The notes under the pieces: model-generated
What the model was told of the DNA's origin: nothing
Databases searched by the model: none
Seen by the model: the letters and a program-made list of their open reading frames with translations, nothing else
Made by a program: the position numbers and the translations under genes
Part shown: piece by piece, positions 7,933 to 16,728 of the stretch
Layout of the letters: each line of letters begins with the position of its first letter
How positions within the stretch are numbered: the stretch's first letter is position 1
Assembly (NCBI RefSeq): GCF_027988105.1
Contig: NZ_JAQJZJ010000012.1
Location: forward strand, 1 to 64,000
From: Pseudomonas aestuarii
Lineage (GTDB): Bacteria; Pseudomonadota; Gammaproteobacteria; Pseudomonadales; Pseudomonadaceae
Length of the DNA: 64,000 nucleotides
Direction: 5' to 3'

Positions 7933-9120
7933 ATGCAGCGAGTCGATCTGGCAATCATCGGTGGCGGTCTGGTCGGCGCCAGCCTGGCCCTGGCTCTGCA
8001 GGGCGAGGCCAAGGTACGCGGCTGGCGCATCAGCCTGATCGAGCCTTTTGCGCCGGGCGAAGGCTATCAGCCGAGCTACGATGCGCGATCTACCGCGCTG
8101 TCCTACGGCACGCGGCTGATCTACCAGCGCCTTGGCCTGTGGCCGGCCATCAGTGAACGCGCCGAACCGATACGGCAGATCCACGTCTCCGATCGCGGCC
8201 GCTTTGCCGCGGCGCGCCTGAGCGCCCAGGACGAGGGCGTGCCGGCGCTGGGCTATGTGGTGGAAAACGCCTGGCTGGGCCAGTGCCTGTGGCAGGCCCT
8301 GGATCCACAGGTGGTCAGTTGGCGCACTCCGGTGCAGGTGACTCGCCTGGATGCGCAGGAGCACGGTTATCGACTGACCCTGGATGATGAGTCCAGCCTG
8401 GCATGCGACCTGGCGATTCTGGCCGATGGTGGCCGCTCCGGCCTGCGCGAGCAGTTGAGCATTGGCGTCAGCCACAAGCCTTACGGCCAGAGTGCGCTGA
8501 TCGCCAATATCAGCCCGCAGGACGATCACCAGGGGCAGGCCTTCGAGCGCTTCACCGCCGAGGGGCCGATGGCCATGCTGCCGCTGGCGGACCAGCGCTG
8601 TGCGCTGGTCTGGACTCGCTCGACGGCAGATGCCGAGCGCTTGCTGCGGCTGGACGAGGCAGGCTTTCTCGCGGAATTGCAGCAGGCCTTCGGCTATCGC
8701 CTCGGCGCCTTGCGCCAGGTTGGCGCGCGGCACCTGTATCCGCTGGCGCTGACCGCGGCCGAAGAGCAGGTGCGCGCCCATCTGGTGGTGCTCGGCAATG
8801 CCGCGCACAGCCTGCATCCGATTGCGGGACAAGGGTACAACCTGTCCCTGCGCGACACCCTGGCGTTGGCCGAGACGCTTCAGGCCAGCAGTGCGCCGCT
8901 GGGCGATCTGGCCACCTTGCAGGCTTATCTGCAGCGGCAGCGGGTCGACCAGCAATTGACCGTGGGGTTTTCCGATCAGGTCACCCGCTTGTTCAGCAGT
9001 GGTGAACCGCTGCTGGCCGCCGGGCGCGGCCTGGGCCTGCTGGGCCTGGACCTGCTGCCGCCGGCCAAGCGCTGGTTCGCCCGCCAGGCCATGGGCCTGG
9101 GCACCCGTGTGGAGCGCTAG
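7933..9120 (+). CDS. ubiH: 2-octaprenyl-6-methoxyphenol hydroxylase
   Basis: UbiH is an FAD monooxygenase that hydroxylates the aromatic ring of a ubiquinone precursor. The 395-residue protein has the FAD dinucleotide fold IIGGGLVGASLALAL at residues 6-20 and the second FAD motif GNAAHSLHPIAGQGYNL at about 288-304, the signature of the UbiH/COQ6 family. It sits between pepP and a DUF4442 gene, with another hydroxylase (ubiI) downstream. Assignment of UbiH versus UbiI rests on gene order and similarity, so the two names could in principle be swapped. Confidence 0.9.
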   Translation: MQRVDLAIIGGGLVGASLALALQGEAKVRGWRISLIEPFAPGEGYQPSYDARSTALSYGTRLIYQRLGLWPAISERAEPIRQIHVSDRGRFAAARLSAQDEGVPALGYVVENAWLGQCLWQALDPQVVSWRTPVQVTRLDAQEHGYRLTLDDESSLACDLAILADGGRSGLREQLSIGVSHKPYGQSALIANISPQDDHQGQAFERFTAEGPMAMLPLADQRCALVWTRSTADAERLLRLDEAGFLAELQQAFGYRLGALRQVGARHLYPLALTAAEEQVRAHLVVLGNAAHSLHPIAGQGYNLSLRDTLALAETLQASSAPLGDLATLQAYLQRQRVDQQLTVGFSDQVTRLFSSGEPLLAAGRGLGLLGLDLLPPAKRWFARQAMGLGTRVER

Positions 9121-9123
9121 GCC

Positions 9124-9606
9124 ATGACGGCTCGCCGTTTGGCGCGTAAGGCGCGCCTGCTGCGCTGGGCGATGAATATCTATCCGCCCTACCTGGGCGC
9201 CGGGGTGTGGGTGCGGCATATCAGCGCGGACTTCCGTCAGGTGCAGGTCAGGATGGGCCTGGGCTGGTACAACCGCAACTATGTGGGCACCCAGTTCGGC
9301 GGCAGTCTGTATTCGATGACCGATCCGTTTTTCATGCTGATGCTGATGGAGAACCTCGGGCGCGACTATATCGTCTGGGACAAGGCCGCCAGCATCGATT
9401 TCATCGCGCCGGGCAAGGGGGCGGTGTACGCCGACTTCGGCGTCGGCGACGAACTGTTGCAGGACATCCGTGAGCAGACCGCCGCTGGTGACAAATACCT
9501 GCCCGAGCTGCAGGTCGAGGTGCGTGACGGCGCCGGAACCCTGGTGGCGCGGGTGCACAAGACCTTGTACGTGCGGCTCAAGCCCCGTGCCCGACAGGCA
9601 GTTTAA
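9124..9606 (+). CDS. DUF4442 hotdog-fold protein (putative thioesterase)
   Basis: This 160-residue protein resembles the DUF4442 family, which has the acyl-CoA thioesterase hotdog fold. Visible features are the hotdog helix segment GTQFGGSLYSMTDPFFMLM and the following strands IVWDKAASIDFIAPGK and VARVHKTLYVRLKPR. It starts three bases after the ubiH stop and ends nine bases before ubiI, so it is embedded in the ubiquinone hydroxylase operon. No catalytic role has been established for the family, and the link to quinone synthesis is inferred from position only. Confidence 0.8.
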   Translation: MTARRLARKARLLRWAMNIYPPYLGAGVWVRHISADFRQVQVRMGLGWYNRNYVGTQFGGSLYSMTDPFFMLMLMENLGRDYIVWDKAASIDFIAPGKGAVYADFGVGDELLQDIREQTAAGDKYLPELQVEVRDGAGTLVARVHKTLYVRLKPRARQAV

Positions 9607-9615
9607 GGAATCAAC

Positions 9616-10833
9616 ATGCGTGCGGATCTGATCATCGTCGGTGCCGGTATGGTCGGCAGCGCCCTGGCGTTGGCCCTGCAAGAGCAGGGCCTGGACATTC
9701 TCCTGATCGACGGCGGACCGCTCAGCGTCAAGCCGTTCGACCCTCTCGCAGCCTTCGAGCCGCGGGTCAGTGCGCTGTCGATCGCCAGTCAGCGGGTGCT
9801 CGAGCGGCTCGGCGTGTGGCAGGGCGTCGCCGCTCGCCGCAGCAGTCCCTATGCCGAGATGCGGGTGTGGGACGGTTCCGGTACCGGGCAGATTCACTTC
9901 AGTGCGGCCAGCGTGCATGCCGAGACGCTCGGCCATATCGTCGAGAACCGTGTGGTGCAGGACGCCTTGCTCGAGCGTCTGCACGACGGCAATGTCGGCC
10001 TGCTGAACAACGCCCGCCTGGAGCAGTTGCGCCGCTCCGGCGACGACTGGCTGCTGACCCTGACAGACGGCCGCCAGTTGCGTACGCCCTTGCTGGTCGC
10101 CGCCGATGGCGCCAATTCTGCGGTGCGCCGCCTGGCCGGTTGCGCCACCCGTGAGTGGGATTACCTGCACCATGCCATTGTCACCAGCGTGCGCTGCGCC
10201 GAGGCGCACCAGGCCACGGCCTGGCAGCGCTTTACCGATGACGGCCCGCTGGCGTTCCTGCCCCTGGCCGGCCCCGCTGGCGAGCACTGGTGTTCGATCG
10301 TCTGGTCGGCCACCCCGAGCGAGGCCGAACGGCTGATGGCGCTGGACGACGCCGGTTTCTGTGTCGAACTGGGCAAGGCCTTCGAGCATCGCCTGGGCGC
10401 GGTGCTGCACGCCGATCCGCGGCTGTGCATCCCGTTGCGCCAGCGCCACGCCAAACGTTACATCGAAGATGGCCTGGCGCTGATCGGCGATGCCGCGCAC
10501 AGCATCCACCCGCTGGCCGGGCAAGGCGTCAACCTGGGCTTTCTCGACGCCGCCGTGCTGGCCGAGGTGCTGCTGCATGCCCTGGCGCGTGGCGAGCGTC
10601 TGGCCGATGAGCGCGTGCTGAGCCGCTACGAGCGTCGGCGCATGCCGCATAACCTGGCCATGATGGCGGCGATGGAGGGTTTCGAGCGGCTGTTCCAGGC
10701 CGATCCATTACCGCTGCGCTGGCTGCGCAACGCTGGCCTCAACTGGGTCGATGAATTGCCCGAGGCCAAGGCGCTGTTCGTCCGCCAGGCGCTGGGCCTC
10801 AGTGGCGATTTGCCGGAGCTGGCACGCGCCTGA
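9616..10833 (+). CDS. ubiI: UbiI/VisC-type ubiquinone ring hydroxylase
   Basis: This second FAD monooxygenase of the UbiH/COQ6 family has 405 residues. The N-terminal FAD motif is IIVGAGMVGSALALALQEQG and the C-terminal one is GDAAHSIHPLAGQGVNLGFLD at about residues 291-311. In E. coli the equivalent protein (formerly VisC) performs the C5 hydroxylation of the octaprenylphenol. It is the last gene of the pepP-ubiH operon, followed by about 200 bases before an iron transporter. It is distinct enough from ubiH not to be a recent duplicate. Confidence 0.9.
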   Translation: MRADLIIVGAGMVGSALALALQEQGLDILLIDGGPLSVKPFDPLAAFEPRVSALSIASQRVLERLGVWQGVAARRSSPYAEMRVWDGSGTGQIHFSAASVHAETLGHIVENRVVQDALLERLHDGNVGLLNNARLEQLRRSGDDWLLTLTDGRQLRTPLLVAADGANSAVRRLAGCATREWDYLHHAIVTSVRCAEAHQATAWQRFTDDGPLAFLPLAGPAGEHWCSIVWSATPSEAERLMALDDAGFCVELGKAFEHRLGAVLHADPRLCIPLRQRHAKRYIEDGLALIGDAAHSIHPLAGQGVNLGFLDAAVLAEVLLHALARGERLADERVLSRYERRRMPHNLAMMAAMEGFERLFQADPLPLRWLRNAGLNWVDELPEAKALFVRQALGLSGDLPELARA

Positions 10834-10977
10834 AACCGTCGCCACCGCTCCCTGCCTCTGGGTCAGCCGTTGCTGCGCCGGAGCGGCGCGGTGCGCGGGG
10901 TTGCGGATTAAAAGGTTGGCAAGGATTGACCCAGGTCATGGCGGACTATGCACGGGCAGCGAACAATGGTTGAGAAA

Positions 10978-10996
10978 CGAAATGACATTCACTATT
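10978..10996 (+). promoter_or_regulatory. candidate Fur box upstream of ferric-iron transporter
   Basis: The 19-base stretch from 10978 matches the classic Fur consensus at 12 of 19 positions by eye, including the AATGA and TCA cores. It lies about 45 bases before the start of the iron-binding protein gene, in an AT-rich patch of an otherwise GC-rich intergenic region. That is where an iron-responsive repressor site would be expected, but the match is imperfect. Confidence 0.42.
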
Positions 10997-11038
10997 ATTT
11001 GATGTCTCGACTCACCTTCGCTCTAAGAGGCAAGATCC

Positions 11039-12040
11039 ATGCAGGTAAGTAAGCGTTTGTTTGCCGCTCTCACCCTCACTGCGCTGGCCGGCGCCGTCCA
11101 GGCTGCCGATGAAGTGGTGGTCTACTCCGCCCGTATCGACGAACTGATCAAACCGGTCTTCGATGCTTACACCGCCAAGACCGGTGTCGAGGTGAAGTTC
11201 ATCACCGACAAGGAAGCGCCGCTGTTGGCCCGCCTGCAAGCCGAGGGCGAGAACACCCCGGCCGACATGCTGATCACCGTGGATGCCGGCAACCTCTGGC
11301 AGGCCGAGCAGCAGGGTGTACTCAAACCGCTGAAGTCCGAGGTGATCGAGGCCAATATTCCGCCTCAGTATCGTTCCAGCACCGGCGCCTGGACCGGCCT
11401 GTCGCTGCGCGCGCGGACCCTCGTCTACTCCACCGAGCGGGTCGAGCCGCAGGAGCTGTCCACCTACGAGGCCCTGGCTGACAAGAATTGGGAAGGCCGC
11501 CTGTGCCTGCGCACCAGCAAGAAGGTCTACAACCAGTCGCTGACCGCCACCCTGATCGAAACCCACGGCGCCGAGAAGACCGAGTCGCTGATCAAGGGCT
11601 GGGTCGCCAACCTGGCGACCGACGTGTTCCCCGACGACACCGCGCTGATCCAGGCGATCGATGCCGGTCAGTGCGATGTTGGCATCGTCAATACCTACTA
11701 CTTCGGCCGCCTGCACAAGCAGCAGCCGGATCTGAAAGCCAAGCTGTTCTGGCCGAACCAGGCTGACCGTGGCGTGCACGTCAACCTGTCCGGTGCCGGT
11801 GTCACCGCCCACGCGCCGCACGCCGAGGCGGCACAGAAGCTGCTGGAGTGGATGACCAGCGAGGAAGCCCAGGGGCTGTTCGCCAGCCTCAACCAGGAAT
11901 TCCCGGCCAATCCGCAGATTGCGCCGTCCGCCGAAGTCGCAGCCTGGGGCAGCTTCAAGGCCGACAGCATCCCGTTGGAGGTGGCCGGCAAGCGTCAGGC
12001 CGAAGCGATCATGTTGATGGATCGCGCCGGCTGGAACTGA
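11039..12040 (+). CDS. ferric-iron ABC transporter periplasmic binding protein (FbpA/HitA-like)
   Basis: The 333-residue protein is a periplasmic Fe(III)-binding component. It starts with a signal peptide (residues 1-22, cleavage likely after QAA or QA). The lobe then begins EVVVYSARIDELIKPVFDAY, a typical FbpA opening. Paired tyrosines in VNTYYFGRLH near residue 220 correspond to the iron-coordinating tyrosines of FbpA proteins. AGAGGC sits just before the ATG. The permease gene follows downstream, but no ATPase gene is found in the locus. Confidence 0.92.
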   Translation: MQVSKRLFAALTLTALAGAVQAADEVVVYSARIDELIKPVFDAYTAKTGVEVKFITDKEAPLLARLQAEGENTPADMLITVDAGNLWQAEQQGVLKPLKSEVIEANIPPQYRSSTGAWTGLSLRARTLVYSTERVEPQELSTYEALADKNWEGRLCLRTSKKVYNQSLTATLIETHGAEKTESLIKGWVANLATDVFPDDTALIQAIDAGQCDVGIVNTYYFGRLHKQQPDLKAKLFWPNQADRGVHVNLSGAGVTAHAPHAEAAQKLLEWMTSEEAQGLFASLNQEFPANPQIAPSAEVAAWGSFKADSIPLEVAGKRQAEAIMLMDRAGWN

Positions 12041-12102
12041 TTCAGGTCAGTGTCTGAGCGCTAACGGCAGGTTCGACTCGGCTTCCTGCTCAAGGCTGCA
12101 GT

Positions 12103-12134
12103 TATACTCCACGCCCCGGCTTAGTCCGGGGCGT
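12103..12134 (+). promoter_or_regulatory. -10-like element and hairpin between iron transporter genes
   Basis: A TATACT hexamer at 12103-12108 is followed at 12111-12134 by a perfect nine-base inverted repeat, ACGCCCCGG and CCGGGGCGT, around a six-base loop. There is no T-tract after the stem, so it is not a typical terminator. It could be an internal promoter for the permease gene, or a stem that lowers read-through and stabilises the upstream message. Confidence 0.35.
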
Positions 12135-12174
12135 TGTGTATATGCCGTCGAGAAAACAGTTTCGAGGATTCTGC

Positions 12175-13791
12175 GTGGCCCTTCCTTCCCAGCGTCGCTG
12201 GTATCCCATCGCCTTTGCCGTTGCCCTGCTGGTGTTGCTGCCGTTGAGCGTGCTGCTGTTCAGCTGGCATGAGGTGGATCGGCAGATCTGGGCGCACCTG
12301 TGGCAGACCCAGTTGCCGCGCCTGCTCGGCAATACCCTGATGCTGGTGCTCGGGGTCGGAGTCGGGGTTACCGTGCTCGGCGTCAGCCTGGCCTGGCTGA
12401 CCAGCCTCTGCGAATTTCCCGGGCGGCGTTGGCTGGATTGGGCGCTGATGCTGCCCTTCGCCATTCCGGCCTATGTTCTGGCGTTTGTCTTCGTCGGCCT
12501 GCTGGATTTTGCCGGGCCGGTGCAAACCTTGCTGCGCGACTGGTTGGGCGCCGGCTTGCGCCTGCCGAGGGTGCGTTCCACCGGTGGCGTGATCATCGTT
12601 CTGGTGCTGGTGTTCTACCCCTATGTCTACCTGCTGGCGCGCAATGCCTTTCTGGCCCAGGGCAAGGGCCTGATGGAAGCGGCGCGGGTGCTTGGGCAGA
12701 ACCCCTGGCAGGCATTCTGGCGGGTGGCCCTGCCGATGGCGCGGCCGGCCATCGGTGCCGGCCTGGCGCTGGCCATCATGGAGACCCTGGCCGATTTCGG
12801 CGCGGTCTCGGTGTTCAATTTCGATACCTTCACCACGGCCATCTACAAGACCTGGTACGGCTTTTACAGCCTGACCAGTGCCACCCAGCTGGCCAGCCTG
12901 CTGTTGCTCGCGGTGATGCTGGTGCTCTATGGCGAGCGGCGTGCCCGCGGCGCCGTGCGCCCGGCCAACGAGCGGCCCCGGGTCAAGGCGCTCTATCACC
13001 TCAAGGGTGGCCAGGCCCTGGCCGCCAGCGCCTGGTGCGGCCTGGTGTTCGCCTGTGGTTTCGTGATTCCGGTGCTGCAGTTGCTGGTGTGGTTCTGGCA
13101 GCGCGGCCGTTTCGACTTGGACGAGCGCTACACCGCCCTGATTCTGCACACCCTCTACCTCGGCGGCATGGCCGCGTTGATCACGGTTAGTGTGGCCTTG
13201 TTGCTGGCCTTTGCCCGTCGTCTGACACCGACTCGGTTGATGCGCTCGACCGTCAGTCTGGCCAATCTCGGCTATGCGTTGCCGGGGTCGATGCTGGCGG
13301 TGGCAATCATGCTGGCCTTCAGTGTGCTTGACCGCGAACTGGTGATTCCGCTGTCCACTTGGCTCGGTGGCGCCGGCAAGCCGATCCTGCTCGGCAGCCT
13401 GTCGGCCCTGTTACTGGCGTATCTGATTCGCTTCATGGCGGTGGCCTACGGCCCGCTGGAGAACAGCCTGGCGCGGATCCGGCCGTCGTTGCCGGAAGCC
13501 TCCCGCAGCCTGGGGGTTGGCGGCATCGGCCTGTTCTTTCGGGTCTACCTGCCGCTGCTGGTGCCGGGGGCGATGTCGGCGGCGCTGCTGGTGTTCGTCG
13601 ATGTGCTCAAGGAAATGCCGGCGACCCTGCTGATGCGCCCCTTCGGCTGGGGCACCTTGTCGGTGCGGGTGTTCGAGATGACCAGCGAGGGCGAATGGGC
13701 GCGCGCCGCGCTGCCGGCCCTGACCCTGGTGCTGGTCGGCCTGCTGCCGGTGATCCTGCTGATCCGCCGTTCGGCGCGGCGGACCGGCTAG
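12175..13791 (+). CDS. ferric-iron ABC transporter permease (FbpB/HitB-like)
   Basis: This inner-membrane permease of about 538 residues has two fused halves, each with about six membrane helices and an EAA-type loop (EAARVLGQNPWQAFWRVALP in the first half, EASRSLGVGGIGLFFRVYLP in the second). This is the FbpB layout. I chose the GTG at 12175 because GAGGA lies six to ten bases upstream; an ATG 13 codons earlier is also possible. It should work with the preceding binding protein and an ATPase encoded elsewhere. Confidence 0.9.
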   Translation: MALPSQRRWYPIAFAVALLVLLPLSVLLFSWHEVDRQIWAHLWQTQLPRLLGNTLMLVLGVGVGVTVLGVSLAWLTSLCEFPGRRWLDWALMLPFAIPAYVLAFVFVGLLDFAGPVQTLLRDWLGAGLRLPRVRSTGGVIIVLVLVFYPYVYLLARNAFLAQGKGLMEAARVLGQNPWQAFWRVALPMARPAIGAGLALAIMETLADFGAVSVFNFDTFTTAIYKTWYGFYSLTSATQLASLLLLAVMLVLYGERRARGAVRPANERPRVKALYHLKGGQALAASAWCGLVFACGFVIPVLQLLVWFWQRGRFDLDERYTALILHTLYLGGMAALITVSVALLLAFARRLTPTRLMRSTVSLANLGYALPGSMLAVAIMLAFSVLDRELVIPLSTWLGGAGKPILLGSLSALLLAYLIRFMAVAYGPLENSLARIRPSLPEASRSLGVGGIGLFFRVYLPLLVPGAMSAALLVFVDVLKEMPATLLMRPFGWGTLSVRVFEMTSEGEWARAALPALTLVLVGLLPVILLIRRSARRTG

Positions 13792-13816
13792 GGCCGGCCG
13801 GGCCGCCGGTCGATGC

Positions 13817-13840
13817 GGCGTACCGCAGCGCGAGTACGCC
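13817..13840. repeat. REP-like dyad GGCGTAC...GTACGCC
   Basis: An intergenic inverted repeat pairs GGCGTAC (13817-13823) with GTACGCC (13834-13840). A near copy (GGCGTACT...AGTACGCC) is found at 63422-63445 near the other end of the window. Both are followed or preceded by CCCTAC or TAGGG, typical of repeated intergenic elements in pseudomonads. Confidence 0.55.
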
Positions 13841-13996
13841 CTACGGCCAAGATGACCCGCCGCGGTCTTGCGGCTACAATGCGCGCCATTCGCTGCGAAG
13901 CGTCATTACGACAGCCCGTGCCAGTGCCCTGATGCCAAGGGCGCAGCCGGCTTCAGCACTGGCCCGCAGCCCCGCCAAGCCCGGAAGGAGACACCC

Positions 13997-15094
13997 ATGG
14001 GACAGCGCACCCCTCTCTATGACCTGCACCTCGCGTTAGGTGCCAAGATGGTCGATTTCGGTGGCTGGGATATGCCGCTGCACTATGGCTCGCAAGTCGA
14101 GGAACATCACCAGGTGCGTCGCGACTGCGGGGTCTTCGACGTTTCCCACATGTGCGTGATCGATGTCTCCGGCAGTCAGGCCAAGGCCTATTTGCAACAC
14201 CTGCTGGCCAATGACGTGGAGCGTCTGCACTTCCCCGGCAAGGCCCTGTACAGTGCCATGCTCAACGAACAAGGTGGGGTGATCGACGACCTGATCGTCT
14301 ACCTCACCGACGCGGCCGAGGGGCAGCGCGGCTATCGTCTGGTGGTCAATGCCGCTACCCGCGACAAGGATCTGGCCTGGATGCGTCAGCAGAGCGGCGC
14401 CTTCGCCGTCGAGCTGAATGAGCGCAGCGAACTGGCCATGCTCGCGATTCAGGGCCCGCATGCCCGCGCCAAGACCTGTGAACTGGTGACCCAGGCCCGC
14501 GCCGCCCTGATCCACGAGCTCCAGCCGTTCCAGGGCCTGGCGGAAGGCGACTGGTTTATCGCCCGCACCGGCTATACCGGTGAGGATGGCCTGGAAATCA
14601 TGTTGCCGGCTGATCAGGCCGTGGCGTTCTTCAATGATCTGGTCGGCGCCGGCACCTCGCCGATCGGCCTGGGCGCGCGCGACACCTTGCGCCTGGAGGC
14701 CGGGATGAACCTGTACGGCCAGGATATGGATGAGAGCGTCACGCCGCTGGCGGCCAACATGGCCTGGAGCGTCGCCTGGGCACCGGCCGGGCGCCAGTTT
14801 GTCGGACGCAAGGTGCTGGAAGAACTAAACAGTACTGGTGTCCAGTCCCGGCTGGTCGGCCTGGTGCTGGAGGAGCGTGGCGTGCTGCGCGCCCATCAGG
14901 TGGTGCGGGTTGGCGGCGTGGGCGAGGGCGAGATTACCAGCGGCAGCTTCTCCCCGACCCTGGGCAAGTCCATCGCCCTGGCGCGCGTACCGACCGCCAC
15001 GGGCGAGCGCGCCGAAGTCGAGATTCGCGGTAAATGGTATCCGGTCCGGGTGGTCAAGCCGATGTTTGTTCGCCATGGCAAGGCCCTGATCTGA
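13997..15094 (+). CDS. gcvT: glycine cleavage system T protein (aminomethyltransferase)
   Basis: GcvT transfers the aminomethyl carbon from lipoylated H protein to tetrahydrofolate, releasing ammonia. The 365-residue protein begins MGQRTPLYDLHLALGAKMVDF and carries the family segments VFDVSHMCVIDVSG, IARTGYTGEDGLEI and GLGARDTLRLEAGMNLYGQD. The start at 13997 has GGAAGGAG upstream; the frame is open 43 codons earlier but that part looks non-coding. gcvH follows, but the P-protein gene does not. Confidence 0.95.
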   Translation: MGQRTPLYDLHLALGAKMVDFGGWDMPLHYGSQVEEHHQVRRDCGVFDVSHMCVIDVSGSQAKAYLQHLLANDVERLHFPGKALYSAMLNEQGGVIDDLIVYLTDAAEGQRGYRLVVNAATRDKDLAWMRQQSGAFAVELNERSELAMLAIQGPHARAKTCELVTQARAALIHELQPFQGLAEGDWFIARTGYTGEDGLEIMLPADQAVAFFNDLVGAGTSPIGLGARDTLRLEAGMNLYGQDMDESVTPLAANMAWSVAWAPAGRQFVGRKVLEELNSTGVQSRLVGLVLEERGVLRAHQVVRVGGVGEGEITSGSFSPTLGKSIALARVPTATGERAEVEIRGKWYPVRVVKPMFVRHGKALI

Positions 15095-15265
15095 ACGCGA
15101 CTGCAGGCTGCGTCACGCCTGTAACCCGGATGGATTCGGGCGCGCCGCCACCCGCTGGGTGCGGCTGTGTACGCTATGGTTGCAATGACTTGCTTTCGCT
15201 ATGACCAACCCCTGCTAAATTCTCCTGACGGCGCGGTCGCCGTCATGTCTTACGAGGAACGACAC

Positions 15266-15655
15266 ATGAGCACTATCCCCGCCGATCTGCGTTACGCCAC
15301 CAGCCACGAATGGGCTCGCCTGGAAGCCGATGGCACGGTCACCGTCGGTATTTCCGATCACGCTCAGGAAGCCTTGGGCGACGTGGTATTCATCGAGCTG
15401 CCGGAAGTCGGCAAGACCCTGGCGGCCGGGCAGGAGGCCGGGGTGGTGGAATCGGTCAAGGCCGCATCCGATATCTACACGCCGGTGGGTGGTGAAGTCA
15501 TCGCGATCAACCAAGATCTGGCCGACAGTCCCGAGAGCGTTAACAGCGACCCCTATGCCAGCTGGTTCTTCAAGCTCAAGCCAAGCGACGTCAGCGAACT
15601 GGACAAGCTGCTCGATGCGACCGCCTACCAGGCAACTGCCGGCGACGACGCCTGA
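15266..15655 (+). CDS. gcvH: glycine cleavage system H protein
   Basis: The H protein shuttles the methylamine intermediate between P, T and L proteins on a lipoyl arm. The 129-residue product has the lipoylation site ESVKAAS with the modified lysine at residue 65, and the usual flanks GDVVFIELPEVG and EVIAINQDLADSPESVN. The ATG at 15266 is preceded by GAGGAA. An upstream in-frame ATG would add 33 residues not seen in the family. Usually gcvP follows; here the next gene is mutM, suggesting a rearrangement junction. Confidence 0.95.
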   Translation: MSTIPADLRYATSHEWARLEADGTVTVGISDHAQEALGDVVFIELPEVGKTLAAGQEAGVVESVKAASDIYTPVGGEVIAINQDLADSPESVNSDPYASWFFKLKPSDVSELDKLLDATAYQATAGDDA

Positions 15656-15897
15656 TCGGCTCGCGCCAGACCGGCCCAGTCGGGCTGGCTGGCGCGCAGG
15701 GGGCGCGGTTTTGCCCGAAGCGATGGAGAGCATCGCGATGTCGAGCCCTGGTCATTGCACGCGCCCTTGATCCTCTTGCGGATGCTCGTCCTGGGTCCGT
15801 TGCCTGACTGTTGCGCGGCATCGCCAACGCCAGGCTAGGGGCGGTTTCCTGCTAAGGTAGACACCCGCTATCCCCCTGTCTGCCCGATTGATTGCCC

Positions 15898-16710
15898 ATG
15901 CCAGAACTACCTGAAGTCGAAACCACCCGCCGCGGTATCGCGCCCTTTCTCGAGGGGCAGCGGGTTACCCAGGTGATTGTGCGCGAGCGTCGTTTACGCT
16001 GGCCGATCCCGGAAGACCTGGATGTGCGCTTGTCCGGCCAGCGCATCGAGTGTGTCGAACGGCGGGCCAAATACTTGTTGATCAAGGCCGAGACCGGCAG
16101 CCTGATCAGTCATCTGGGCATGTCCGGCAGCCTGCGCCTGGTCGAGTGCGGTCTACCGGCGGCCAAGCATGAGCATGTCGACATCGAGTTGGCGTCCGGC
16201 CTGGCCCTGCGCTACACCGACCCGCGGCGCTTCGGCGCGCTGCTCTGGAGCACTGATCCCTGGCATCACGTGCTGCTCAGCAAGCTCGGTCCGGAACCGC
16301 TGACCGAGTCGTTCGACGGTGAGCGCTTGTATCAGCAGTCGCGTGGCCGTTCGATGGCGGTCAAGCCCTTCATCATGGACAACGCGGTGGTGGTCGGGGT
16401 CGGCAATATCTATGCGAGCGAAGCGTTGTTCGCCGCGGGTATCGATCCAAGGCGCGAAGCCGGTTCGATTTCCCGGGCGCGCTACATGACCCTGGCGGAA
16501 CAGATCAAGCGCATCCTCGCTCATGCCATCGAGCGCGGCGGCACCACCCTGCGGGACTTCGTCGGCGGTGATGGCCAGCCGGGCTATTTCCAGCAGGAGT
16601 TGTTCGTCTATGGCCGCGGCGGCGAGTTCTGCAAGAACTGCGGCACCAGCCTGCGTGAGCTCAAGCTGGGGCAGCGCGCCAGTGTCTACTGTCCGCGCTG
16701 CCAGCGCTGA
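15898..16710 (+). CDS. mutM: formamidopyrimidine-DNA glycosylase
   Basis: MutM (Fpg) removes 8-oxoguanine and other oxidised purines and cuts the abasic site. The protein has 270 residues. The catalytic proline 2 and glutamate 3 lie in MPELPEVETTRRGI, lysine 58 is in RRAKYLL, and a C-terminal zinc finger with CxxC pairs (CKNC and CPRC) occupies about residues 245-268. The start at 15898 is fixed by the need for an N-terminal proline, although another ATG lies two codons upstream. The preceding 240 bases hold no gene, only a GC-rich inverted repeat at about 15662-15696. Confidence 0.96.
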   Translation: MPELPEVETTRRGIAPFLEGQRVTQVIVRERRLRWPIPEDLDVRLSGQRIECVERRAKYLLIKAETGSLISHLGMSGSLRLVECGLPAAKHEHVDIELASGLALRYTDPRRFGALLWSTDPWHHVLLSKLGPEPLTESFDGERLYQQSRGRSMAVKPFIMDNAVVVGVGNIYASEALFAAGIDPRREAGSISRARYMTLAEQIKRILAHAIERGGTTLRDFVGGDGQPGYFQQELFVYGRGGEFCKNCGTSLRELKLGQRASVYCPRCQR

Positions 16711-16728
16711 CAGGCGGCAAGAACCGCC

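Noticed and set aside
7858..10650. Long open frame of 930 codons on the minus strand
   Set aside because: It lies exactly opposite ubiH, DUF4442 and ubiI, is rich in His, Gln, Arg and Gly as expected of an antisense frame in GC-rich DNA, and has no domain.
13841..13996. Glycine riboswitch upstream of gcvT
   Set aside because: The characteristic conserved glycine aptamer elements could not be found in the leader.
15656..15897. Remnant of gcvP after gcvH
   Set aside because: No frame in this gap resembles the P protein; only a GC-rich inverted repeat (15662-15696) is visible.
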